A DNA stretch of 32,262 nt from JBHPHA01 sp042569905 (GTDB lineage Bacteria > Patescibacteriota > Minisyncoccia > Moranbacterales > UBA9337): contig JBHPHA010000013.1 of assembly GCA_042569905.1 (NCBI GenBank), positions 1 to 32,262 of the forward strand, given 5' to 3'. Shown here one piece after another: positions 22,893 through 30,168 of this stretch. A program made the position numbers and the translations under genes. The notes below the pieces were generated by a model. That model was given only the letters and a program-made list of their open reading frames with translations. It was not told where the DNA came from and searched no databases. Within the stretch, counting starts at the first letter, position 1. Each line of letters opens with the position of its first letter.

Positions 22893-24023
22893 TTATTCCT
22901 TAATTTCTCCATTCTCCTCGTCAACAATGTCATTACCTAGCGCACTGTCAATCATTGATCTTAACATGTCCTCTTGGAGAACTCCCCCTTTAAACTGATC
23001 ATTCACGAAAATTGCCGGTGTTCCTGAAACTCCAAAAGAATCTGCCTCTGCCATATCAGCACTAACCTTATCAGCATATTTAGTTTCATCTAGACAAGTA
23101 TTGAATTGTTCTGCATTCAAACCAAGTTGTATAGCGTAATTCTTGAACACATGATTATCAACACTATCACTCCAACTATCCTGATTAGCAAAAAGTTTAT
23201 CAGCATATTCAATAAATTTACCTTGTTCATTAGCACATTCGGAAGACAATGCAGCATCCATTGCTTTTGGATGTATTGACTCTAAAGGAAGTTGCTTAAA
23301 AACAAACTGTACATCATCACCATACTCATCAACAACCTTTCTTACCGTTGAGTGATATGATTTACAGTAAGGACATTGAAAATCTGAAAATTGAACTAAT
23401 TTCACACTTGCATCATCAGAACCATATCTAACAGCGTCCTCATTGATTTCTGGTAAGCTGATATATTTACCTATTGGCAACCCTAGTTGCGCAGTGTTTA
23501 AAACATATTTATCTCCTTGCTTGTCAAAAATTGGCTGAGCTTGAGCAAAAAATTCTGTATCTTCAATTTCCTTTGAGAAAACAAAAGCTGGAATAGATTT
23601 CAACCCTGCTGTCTCAATAACGCTCTTTCCTTTTTTGCTGTCATACTCAACATCTTCAGAAAGAACTGTTGGGATTAATTTCTTTAAAATAACTAAAGTC
23701 TCATCCGCATTACATTCCACACATTCCTCATCATTTACAACCTCCATTGTAACGATTGGCTCAGCGTAAGATACCCATGTCTTATCGTCTAAACTAAAAA
23801 CACCCTTATCATTTAGAGCTTTTCTAGAAACTCCCCCACCTTGAACAAGTTGAGACAAATCAACGAAAAGACTACCTAGAAACAATCCCCCTAGCAAAAT
23901 AGAAAGTGCGATTAAATTCTTAATCTTACTATTCTTAGGACAATCTTTTTTTACATCCAAATCACCATTCAAATCCTCTATAATCTCCTCAACTGAAATA
24001 TCCTTTATTTTTTCTTCTTCCAT
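22893..24023 (-). CDS. Membrane-anchored DsbA-like thiol oxidoreductase with two CxxC motifs
   Basis: The 376-residue protein has an acidic cytoplasmic N-terminus, one transmembrane helix (about 36-56) and an extracytoplasmic part. The C-terminal domain is a DsbA/thioredoxin_4 fold: QFSDFQCPYCKSYH with C217 and C220, the helical insert, and the cis-proline in VSGTPAIFVNDQFKGG. A second CxxC, CVEC at 101-104, lies in an N-terminal segment that ends in GLKSIPAFVF, so it looks like a degenerate extra thioredoxin fold with its own cis-proline. DsbA-type proteins introduce or shuffle disulfides in exported proteins. No DsbB or VKOR partner is in the window. It lies 46 bases after a small membrane-protein gene and is closed by an intrinsic terminator. 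The start context is A-rich (GAAAAAATAAA... then ATG at 24023) with no SD. Confidence 0.88.
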   Translation of the reverse strand: MEEEKIKDISVEEIIEDLNGDLDVKKDCPKNSKIKNLIALSILLGGLFLGSLFVDLSQLVQGGGVSRKALNDKGVFSLDDKTWVSYAEPIVTMEVVNDEECVECNADETLVILKKLIPTVLSEDVEYDSKKGKSVIETAGLKSIPAFVFSKEIEDTEFFAQAQPIFDKQGDKYVLNTAQLGLPIGKYISLPEINEDAVRYGSDDASVKLVQFSDFQCPYCKSYHSTVRKVVDEYGDDVQFVFKQLPLESIHPKAMDAALSSECANEQGKFIEYADKLFANQDSWSDSVDNHVFKNYAIQLGLNAEQFNTCLDETKYADKVSADMAEADSFGVSGTPAIFVNDQFKGGVLQEDMLRSMIDSALGNDIVDEENGEIKE

Positions 24024-24069
24024 TTTTTTATTAATTTTAAAAATTATTTCTCAACCAAGCTTCCAAAAA

Positions 24070-24318
24070 TTAGTTACCGTCTACTTCTTCAATATCCATC
24101 TCTTCACTATCTCTCTGTTCTTCGATTTTTTTACTAATTGCATCAAAATCATGACCCTGCTCATAAGATTTAATTCTGTAGTCATCAAAACCAGCAGCGA
24201 TCTTATCAATTGACTCATTTTTAATCATCATTCCCAAGATAAACCCAAGAATCAACAAAAGAATTATTTTAAAATTAAATATACCCTTTGTCTCCTCCTG
24301 ATCCAAGTCTTTTTCCAT
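24070..24318 (-). CDS. Small single-pass membrane protein
   Basis: This 82-residue product has one transmembrane helix (about 14-32, FNFKIILLLILGFILGMMI) between an acidic N-terminus (MEKDLDQEETKG) and an acidic, helical C-terminus (DAISKKIEEQRDSEEMDIEEVDGN). I recognise no family. It is first in a two-gene unit with the DsbA-like gene and could be its membrane partner, but the only evidence for that is adjacency. There is no cysteine, so it cannot itself act as a thiol relay. No SD precedes the ATG; a plausible promoter lies about 50 bases upstream. Confidence 0.7.
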   Translation of the reverse strand: MEKDLDQEETKGIFNFKIILLLILGFILGMMIKNESIDKIAAGFDDYRIKSYEQGHDFDAISKKIEEQRDSEEMDIEEVDGN

Positions 24319-24367
24319 ATTCTTTTTTTTAATTTTTAATATTATCCATCACTTGCGATTACTAGTA

Positions 24368-24397
24368 ATTTTAACACAGACAGCGAGGGGTTAACAA
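24368..24397 (-). promoter_or_regulatory. Probable promoter of the small protein-DsbA unit
   Basis: On the - strand, TTGTTA (24397-24392) and TAAAAT (24373-24368) have an 18-base spacer and a TGTGT before the -10. Inverted repeats (GGTTAA...TTAACC at 24389-24418; ACTATG...CATAGT at 24405-24428) overlap the upstream part and might be regulatory or mark the end of the preceding operon. They have no T tract. Confidence 0.4.
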
Positions 24398-24428
24398 TAT
24401 TGACACTATGACTTAACCGTGCCATAGT

Positions 24429-25682
24429 CTATTCCTTGCGAAGAGCTTCCATTGGATTAATCATTGAAGCTTTCTTAGCTGGCCAGATTCCAAAAATAAC
24501 TCCAGCCAAAACAGAGAATGAAAGTGCGATTAAGATAGAAAAAGAATTTACCTCAAATTCAATTAAAAATCCATATTTAATAGCAATTCCTGTTGCAATT
24601 ATAGTTAAGATATAGCCAAAAAATATTCCAATGATTCCGCCAATGAGCGTAATAAATACTGACTCCCAAATAAATTGCCACATCACATCGCTCTCATGTG
24701 CCCCCACTGATTTTCGAAGCCCAATCTCAGGAGTTCTTTCCACTACAGCTACGTACATCACATTCATTATACCAACCCCACCAACAATCAATGATATGGA
24801 CGTAAGACTGAGCAATAGGAAATTAACAATGGCAAACACCTGGTCCATAATATCCCTCGCCTCAGCCATGGACATTACAGCAAAATCATCATCATCTGGA
24901 TCATCAATGTCATGCTCTTCCCTCATAATACCCTCCATCTCAACAACAGTCTGTTCCATCAACCCCTCATCCTTAACCTTAAACATAGCAAACTGCATAT
25001 AATCTGCACCTATTAATCTTTTCTGAAGAGTTTTTATTGGAAGATATAAAACATCATCAAAATCAAAAAATGCTGCCGCACCCCTAGACTCTAAGACGCC
25101 TATAACCCTAAAGCTTTGACCTTTTATTTTTATACTTTTTCCTATCGCATCATCTTCTCCAAAAAAATCATTTTTAATTTTCGATCCCAAAACTACCACT
25201 TTCTTATTCCCATCATTGTCTTCATCTTCAAACATAACACCTGTATCAATCTTCATCATATCATCCACATTAATCATTCCGGGAGTTATTCCCATCACAA
25301 ATGTTTGCTTATTCTTTCGCTTATAATTAACTAGTTGCTGATTCATAACGCCTGCATACCAGTCACCTATATTATTAAGTTTAGCAACTTCCTCAGCATC
25401 TTCAATTTTAAATGTTGTTATCTGCAAACCCCCTGCTATACTTGCCGCATTTGCCGCAGAAGTATGAGCTGTATTAGGAGTCTTAATCTCAATCTCAATA
25501 ACATCACTCCCAAAAGCCTCAATTTGCTCAATAACATAACTCTTCATACCAAAACCGAAAGATAACACCAGAACTATTGCTGTAACTCCGATAACAATAC
25601 CTAAAAGAGAAATAATCGTCCGACCAACATTGGAACGAATATTCCTAAGGGCTAATTTAATTGCAATAAAAAATTTTAACAT
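24429..25682 (-). CDS. ABC transporter permease, MacB/FtsX type (second copy)
   Basis: This 417-residue permease has the type VII ABC layout: N-terminal transmembrane helix (about 22-44, TIISLLGIVIGVTAIVLVLSFG), a large extracytoplasmic MacB_PCD domain, and three C-terminal helices including the conserved LIVGGVGIMNVMYVAVVERTPEIGLRKSVGA coupling segment and the IWPAKKASMINPMEALRKE ending. It works with the ATPase and adaptor encoded upstream to move a substrate across the membrane or out of its outer leaflet. It is a paralogue of the preceding gene (25700-26968), 17 bases away, so the pair probably forms a heterodimer instead of the MacB homodimer. Unlike E. coli MacB the nucleotide-binding domain is a separate protein. 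The substrate is unknown. Confidence 0.92.
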   Translation of the reverse strand: MLKFFIAIKLALRNIRSNVGRTIISLLGIVIGVTAIVLVLSFGFGMKSYVIEQIEAFGSDVIEIEIKTPNTAHTSAANAASIAGGLQITTFKIEDAEEVAKLNNIGDWYAGVMNQQLVNYKRKNKQTFVMGITPGMINVDDMMKIDTGVMFEDEDNDGNKKVVVLGSKIKNDFFGEDDAIGKSIKIKGQSFRVIGVLESRGAAAFFDFDDVLYLPIKTLQKRLIGADYMQFAMFKVKDEGLMEQTVVEMEGIMREEHDIDDPDDDDFAVMSMAEARDIMDQVFAIVNFLLLSLTSISLIVGGVGIMNVMYVAVVERTPEIGLRKSVGAHESDVMWQFIWESVFITLIGGIIGIFFGYILTIIATGIAIKYGFLIEFEVNSFSILIALSFSVLAGVIFGIWPAKKASMINPMEALRKE

Positions 25683-25699
25683 AATATAAAAATATAAGT

Positions 25700-26968
25700 C
25701 TATTCATGTCTTAAGGCTTCCATTGGACTGATCTTAGAAGCTTTATTCGCTGGCCACAAGCCAAATACAATTCCAATCAAAACAGAGACTGACACAGCAA
25801 TAATAATTGACCAAGGGGAAATAATAAACATCCAATTATACCCCGCGCTTTTTGCAATAATTGAAATAATAAACGATACAAATACGCCAAAGATAATTCC
25901 GATTACCCCTCCAACAAAAGAAATCGTTGCTGATTCGATAACAAACTGAGTCAATACATCGCTCTCCCTAGCTCCAATCGCCTTTCTAAGTCCAATTTCG
26001 TGAACCCTCTGATTAACTGCAATAAGCATTATATTCATAATCCCCACACCACCAACAATCAATGCTATTGTCCCGATAGCTAAAAGAAAATATCTAAGTA
26101 CATCTGTAATATTCCCAATCATCTCAATTGCACTCTCCTGATCCCTCACAGAAAAATCATCTTCACTCGGATTATCAATATCATGCCTATCTCGCAAAAC
26201 ATTTTCAATTCCAATCTTAGCACGATCAATTGCTTCAGTAGATTCGACTTTTACCCTAATAAATCCCAGATGATTAATCCCAAGAATTAATTTCTGAGCA
26301 GTTTTGAGTGGAACAAAAATAGTGTCATCCTGACTAGACACACCAAAGGCGGCTGACCCTCTTTCCTTAAAAATCCCAATTACTGAATAATTTTGATCAC
26401 CAATCTTCATCTTCTTAGGAAGGATGATGTGAGCAGATTCAATATCACCTTCATATAAACCTAAATCCTTCGCAATACTTACACCCAAAACTGCCACTCT
26501 AGACCCTCCTCGCTCCTCACTTTCAGTAAAAAATCTTCCCTTTATTACTTCCGTATTTTCAACATCAATATAACTCTCGGTAGTTCCCGTAACAGATGAC
26601 CCTAGATCCGTATCCTCGTATGACACAGAAGCTGTTCCCATTACATATCCAGCAACATCCTCTATTTCAGGGATATTTCTTTTGTTTTTCAATGCCTGCA
26701 GGTCTTCATATGTTAATGTTGTAATTGAAATACCCATAACTGCTGCAGGTGGACCACTCTCATCAGAGGATCCAGGGAGAACACCAATTAAATTAGACCC
26801 AATTCCTCTTACTTGATCAAGAATCAGTTCCTGAGCACTTTTTCCAATAGCAAAAATAACGATTACCGCTGAAACCCCGATAATGACACCTAGAATAGTC
26901 AAAAAAGAACGGGTTTTAGCCGCCATTAAATTTTTGAAAGAAATTTTAATTGGATTCAATAAATTCAT
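25700..26968 (-). CDS. ABC transporter permease, MacB/FtsX type (first copy)
   Basis: This 422-residue protein has the same architecture as its downstream paralogue: a first helix in KTRSFLTILGVIIGVSAVIVIFAIG, a periplasm-type MacB_PCD domain, and C-terminal helices with LIVGGVGIMNIMLIAVNQRVHEIGLRKAIGA and the ending GLWPANKASKISPMEALRHE. The segment EDDFSVRDQESAIEMIG parallels the paralogue's DDFAVMSMAEARDIMD, so the two derive from a duplication and have since diverged clearly. It starts 22 bases after the ATPase gene. As part of a four-component MacAB-like exporter it should supply one half of the membrane dimer. Confidence 0.92.
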   Translation of the reverse strand: MNLLNPIKISFKNLMAAKTRSFLTILGVIIGVSAVIVIFAIGKSAQELILDQVRGIGSNLIGVLPGSSDESGPPAAVMGISITTLTYEDLQALKNKRNIPEIEDVAGYVMGTASVSYEDTDLGSSVTGTTESYIDVENTEVIKGRFFTESEERGGSRVAVLGVSIAKDLGLYEGDIESAHIILPKKMKIGDQNYSVIGIFKERGSAAFGVSSQDDTIFVPLKTAQKLILGINHLGFIRVKVESTEAIDRAKIGIENVLRDRHDIDNPSEDDFSVRDQESAIEMIGNITDVLRYFLLAIGTIALIVGGVGIMNIMLIAVNQRVHEIGLRKAIGARESDVLTQFVIESATISFVGGVIGIIFGVFVSFIISIIAKSAGYNWMFIISPWSIIIAVSVSVLIGIVFGLWPANKASKISPMEALRHE

Positions 26969-26990
26969 ACATTCTTAGGTTCTTAAAATC

Positions 26991-27716
26991 CTACTTCAAT
27001 AAATCTTCATGATTTGCATCCCTTCTTTTCTGAACCTTTTCATCAGAAACAATCTTCCCATCCATCATACGCAATATACGCCTAGCATGCTCAGCGGTAT
27101 ATGTCTCATGTGTAACTAAAATAATAGTATGACCGTGACTATTTAAGTCTTGAAGTATTTTCATTACCTGAAGACCAGATTTTGAATCCAAATTACCAGT
27201 AGGCTCATCAGCAAAAATAATATCGGGATTATTAACAAGAGCCCTTGCAACCGCCACTCTCTGCTTTTCTCCTCCACTAATTTGATTCGAAAAATAATTC
27301 AAACGATGCTCAAGACCGACAGCTTTCAGCGCCTCTATTGCAATCTCTCTTCTCTGCTTATTATTAAGAGTACTACCCTTTTCACCATACAAAAGAGGAA
27401 GTTCAACATTCTCTAAAACAGTAGTCCTTGGAAGTAAATTAAAAGATTGAAAAATAAAACCAACTTTTTGATTTCTCACCTCTGCTAACTTATTTTTCGA
27501 AAAATCTTTCACTTCCTCTCCCTCAAAAACATATTCTCCTGAAGTATATCGATCCAAAAAACCCAGAATTTGCATTAAAGTTGATTTACCAGACCCAGAC
27601 GGACCCATTATCGCAACAAATTCGCCTTTTTGAATATTAAAAGTAACACCATTGAGAGCTCTAGTCTCAACTTCTTCGTTCCTATAAATTTTTGTAAGAT
27701 TTCTAGCCTCAATCAT
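26991..27716 (-). CDS. ABC transporter ATPase, MacB/LolD family
   Basis: This is a 241-residue nucleotide-binding protein. The motifs are complete: Walker A GPSGSGKST (38-46), Q-loop Q90 in FIFQSFNLLPRTTVLENVELPL (a MacB/LolD family signature), ABC signature SGGEKQR (147-153), Walker B IIFADEPTGNLDS with D170 and E171, and the switch histidine H203 in LVTHE. It powers the two permeases downstream through mechanotransmission across the membrane. It lies four bases after the adaptor gene, in keeping with tight co-translation. The C-terminal 20 residues are charged and not conserved. Confidence 0.95.
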   Translation of the reverse strand: MIEARNLTKIYRNEEVETRALNGVTFNIQKGEFVAIMGPSGSGKSTLMQILGFLDRYTSGEYVFEGEEVKDFSKNKLAEVRNQKVGFIFQSFNLLPRTTVLENVELPLLYGEKGSTLNNKQRREIAIEALKAVGLEHRLNYFSNQISGGEKQRVAVARALVNNPDIIFADEPTGNLDSKSGLQVMKILQDLNSHGHTIILVTHETYTAEHARRILRMMDGKIVSDEKVQKRRDANHEDLLK

Positions 27717-27720
27717 TTCT

Positions 27721-28716
27721 TTACTCTTTTACTAAGATTACAACCCTTTCCCCTTCCTTGATTCCAGAGATAATCTCAATCACCCCATCATCACTCCTTA
27801 TACCACTCTCAATCATTCTTCGCTCTTCTTCATTGCTTTCGCTTAAAATTGTAACGAATTTCTCACCATTTATTTGTTTAACAGCTTGACCTGGGATAGT
27901 AAGTATACCTTTCTTTTCGCTAGTTAGCACATCAATATCCACACTCATTCCTGGCCTTATTCTTGCGTCACTACCGACAATTTCTAATTTAACCTTATAG
28001 TATACAACATCCTGAATAATAGTTGCTGCTGGATAAATTTGACTTATTTTCGCATTCACTTCATTACTGTCTTCCATATCAAACGCATCAAATTCAAGTG
28101 TTGCCATTTGACCAACCTCAAGTTCAGCAATATCTGATTCAGGAACCTCAGCCTCAATCTCTAGCAAGTCATCCCTCAACACAGTAGAAATAACTCCATT
28201 AGCAATCGCTAATTCTCCCTTTTCAACTTTTAGTGACGAAACTAATCCTTCAATAGGAGAAAATACATTACCTCTTTGAACTCTTTTCTCGGCAGTTCTA
28301 ACAGCCTGTCTTGCCTGATTAGTTGCTGCAATCGCAGAAGATCTCTGTTCTGGAGTATTATCATCCCACTGTCTTCTAACTAATTTTTCAGCCTCCTCTT
28401 TTACGCGAAGAGCTTCACGCACCTCTCTCAATTGAGAAATTAAAATACTTGTATCAATCTTAGCAATCTGCTGCCCTTTCTCCACATAATCCCCTACTTT
28501 CACGAAAACATCTTCAACCTCTCCACTTATCTCAGATGAAATATCAACCCTGTTTTTTGACACGACTTCACCTGTTACTGAGATAACCTGACTCACATCA
28601 CCCAAAGAAGCATTGGCTGTAATATATTCTTTGTCACTATCACCGCGATTCATGAACCAAAAAATTCCTCCGATCAATAAGCAAATGATACTTATCCAAA
28701 TTATTTTCTTTCTCAT
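27721..28716 (-). CDS. MacA-like periplasmic adaptor (HlyD/RND adaptor family)
   Basis: The 331-residue protein has an N-terminal membrane anchor (KKIIWISIICLLIGGIFWFM), a lipoyl-like domain split into two halves (ISSEISGEVEDVFVKVGDYVEKGQQIAKID and RGNVFSPIEGLVSSLKVEKGELA), a helical hairpin of only about 60 residues between them, then beta-barrel and membrane-proximal domains (IRPGMSVDIDVLTSEKKGILTIPGQAVK; SDDGVIEIISGIKEGERVVI). MacA adaptors bridge a MacB transporter to an outer component. The short hairpin suggests there may be no TolC-type partner, as expected for a cell with no classical outer membrane. It lies 46 bases after rnhA and four bases before the ATPase gene. The start has no SD (ATTTTATTATATG). 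Confidence 0.9.
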   Translation of the reverse strand: MRKKIIWISIICLLIGGIFWFMNRGDSDKEYITANASLGDVSQVISVTGEVVSKNRVDISSEISGEVEDVFVKVGDYVEKGQQIAKIDTSILISQLREVREALRVKEEAEKLVRRQWDDNTPEQRSSAIAATNQARQAVRTAEKRVQRGNVFSPIEGLVSSLKVEKGELAIANGVISTVLRDDLLEIEAEVPESDIAELEVGQMATLEFDAFDMEDSNEVNAKISQIYPAATIIQDVVYYKVKLEIVGSDARIRPGMSVDIDVLTSEKKGILTIPGQAVKQINGEKFVTILSESNEEERRMIESGIRSDDGVIEIISGIKEGERVVILVKE

Positions 28717-28762
28717 ATAATAAAATATTATTAAAAATAAACCACTACACTAAAAACATTAT

Positions 28763-29194
28763 CTACAAAAGCCTGCCTTGATTAACATTTTCATCAATTG
28801 CCTCATTTACTAATCTATCAGCAATCTTATTACTCTCTCTTCTAACGTGAGAAAAATTAACCACTCCAAAATCCAACATCAAATTCCAAATTTCAATGAA
28901 ATACGCCTGAATTCGCTCATCTTTCAATCTATATTGATGATTCAATTGCTTTACAATAAGCTCACTATCAAGGTAACACAAGACATCTGCCTGTTTTGCC
29001 TTAACTTTACCCAAAAGGGATTTTATTTTTTTCAAACCAAAAATAAGCGCTTCATATTCCGCTTCGTTATTTGTTTTTTCTCCAATATACTCTCCGTACT
29101 CCTTATTTAGAGTTTCAATCCAAACACCAATACCTGCTGGTCCTGGGTTATTTCTTGCACCTCCATCAGTGTACATTATAATTTTATTTTCCAT
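28763..29194 (-). CDS. rnhA: Ribonuclease HI family protein
   Basis: RNase HI cleaves RNA in RNA-DNA hybrids. The 143-residue protein has the complete D-E-D-D active site: D10 in YTDGGARNNPGPAG, E44 in NNEAEYEAL, D76 in CYLDSELIV and D126 in NKIADRLVNEA. I chose the ATG at 29194 over the GTG six codons upstream (29212) because the GTG codon abuts or overlaps the predicted -10 box. The protein family also starts close to this residue. With the promoter at 29203-29231 the ATG would sit at about +3, giving an essentially leaderless mRNA. It appears to be the first gene of the operon that continues into the MacA/ABC exporter; the functional link between the two is not obvious. Confidence 0.9.
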   Translation of the reverse strand: MENKIIMYTDGGARNNPGPAGIGVWIETLNKEYGEYIGEKTNNEAEYEALIFGLKKIKSLLGKVKAKQADVLCYLDSELIVKQLNHQYRLKDERIQAYFIEIWNLMLDFGVVNFSHVRRESNKIADRLVNEAIDENVNQGRLL

Positions 29195-29202
29195 ATATTT
29201 AA

Positions 29203-29231
29203 ATTTTAACACTGTTTCAAAGAAGTTTCAA
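29203..29231 (-). promoter_or_regulatory. Promoter of the rnhA-exporter operon, leaderless layout
   Basis: On the - strand, TTGAAA (29231-29226), a 17-base spacer and TAAAAT (29208-29203). The seventh base after the -10 box is 29196, and the rnhA ATG starts at 29194. Confidence 0.7.
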
Positions 29232-29245
29232 ATCCATCAAGTTTG

Positions 29246-29285
29246 CACAAAAAAATCGCTTCAGAATTTTATTCTAAAGCGATTT
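29246..29285 (-). terminator. Intrinsic terminator of the laccase-domain gene
   Basis: The - strand has AAATCGCTTTAGAAT and ATTCTGAAGCGATTT arms (29285-29271 and 29267-29253) with one mismatch and a three-base loop, then a T tract to 29246. It lies 16 bases past the stop codon. Confidence 0.88.
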
Positions 29286-29301
29286 ACATTCAATTACATC
29301 A

Positions 29302-30033
29302 TTATACCGAAAAACTTACTGCCACTAAGTTTCTTCCCTCAGGGCTAGTATCCAGATGAGGGTAATTAGCCGTACCTTTCATTGAGTTATATGATCGACT
29401 GTGTGAAAAATATTCATACCCTCCATAACCATCCTTAGTGCAACAAGTGCACACAGGGTCTCCATATGGATGTATCTTACATTCACTAAACCCAGGCGCA
29501 TCACAGGAATTCAATAGAGCACCTACTTGAAGCATACCTATCGTCATTAAGTCTAACCCCTCATGGTAACAACAAGTTTTAATGTAATTCAAAAAGTTAA
29601 CATCAAGGCGGTATTTATCAATACCTTTTTGTTTTGCAGCTTTGTCAATCTCGCGAACAATTTTCGCTGCGATTAAGCTCGTAAGCCCCTTTAATCCTGC
29701 ATGAGCTAATGCAATCCCTCTTACAGTTTCAGCACTGTCAACACAAGAGAAAACTATTGGCATACAATCTGCTGGCGCAAAAGCTAATGATATCTCAGGA
29801 TCAAAAGTAATGAAACCGTCCATATCATCCATTTCAAATGGGCCAACGCCTTGTACTTGATTAACCAACCCAATATTAGTTCCGTGAGAACAACCCATAA
29901 AAAAAGTTTTTTTATGATCAAGACCATTCCTGCTCAAAAATCTCTCACGATTCTCCCAAGCCACTTCTACGTCCAAATTCACATTCAATCCCATATTCCC
30001 ATCTCTTACATTAGAAAACAAAACTTTCAACAC
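29302..30033 (-). CDS. Laccase-domain (YfiH/LACC1 family) purine-metabolising enzyme
   Basis: The start is GTG at 30033, because AAGGAGG at 30048-30042 lies eight bases upstream; the longer ATG start at 30066 lies upstream of that SD. The 243-residue protein has the conserved core of the Cu-oxidase_4/DUF152 family: GCSHG with H50, PADCMPIVF with C90 and AHAGLKG with H111. These three residues are the family's metal ligands. IKTCCYHEG (usual form IGPCCYEVG) and the CTCC...YFSHSR ending follow. Family members act on purine nucleosides (phosphorylase, adenosine deaminase or MTAP-like activities), not as true laccases. HAGWRG is changed to HAGLKG here. The gene is monocistronic, with a consensus promoter, SD and terminator, unlike its neighbours. 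Several extra cysteines (C48, C97 and the CTCC cluster) are notable. Confidence 0.85.
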   Translation of the reverse strand: MLKVLFSNVRDGNMGLNVNLDVEVAWENRERFLSRNGLDHKKTFFMGCSHGTNIGLVNQVQGVGPFEMDDMDGFITFDPEISLAFAPADCMPIVFSCVDSAETVRGIALAHAGLKGLTSLIAAKIVREIDKAAKQKGIDKYRLDVNFLNYIKTCCYHEGLDLMTIGMLQVGALLNSCDAPGFSECKIHPYGDPVCTCCTKDGYGGYEYFSHSRSYNSMKGTANYPHLDTSPEGRNLVAVSFSV

Positions 30034-30092
30034 AATTAAAACCTCCTTGATGTTTATTTTTATCAAAAAACTACCCGAAACTTTAACTTCAT

Positions 30093-30121
30093 AGTTTACT
30101 ATATTTTAATAATTTTGTCAA
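30093..30121 (-). promoter_or_regulatory. Consensus promoter of the laccase-domain gene
   Basis: On the - strand, a perfect TTGACA (30121-30116), a 17-base spacer and TAAACT (30098-30093). Predicted start is near 30086, with a leader of about 53 bases ending in AAGGAGG. The -35 box begins two bases after the T tract of the efp terminator. Confidence 0.82.
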
Positions 30122-30122
30122 C

Positions 30123-30150
30123 AAAAAAACGCGTTTTTACACGCGTTTTT
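30123..30150 (-). terminator. Intrinsic terminator of efp
   Basis: The - strand reads AAAAACGCGT-GTAAA-AACGCGTTTTTTTG. The CGCG-containing stem and T tract start about 20 bases past the efp stop and abut the next promoter. Confidence 0.85.
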
Positions 30151-30168
30151 TATAATCACAATTCAAAG

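Noticed and set aside
24389..24428. Overlapping inverted repeats GGTTAA/TTAACC and ACTATG/CATAGT as a terminator after the second permease
   Set aside because: No T tract follows on the - strand and the two hairpins exclude each other; mentioned only with the neighbouring promoter.
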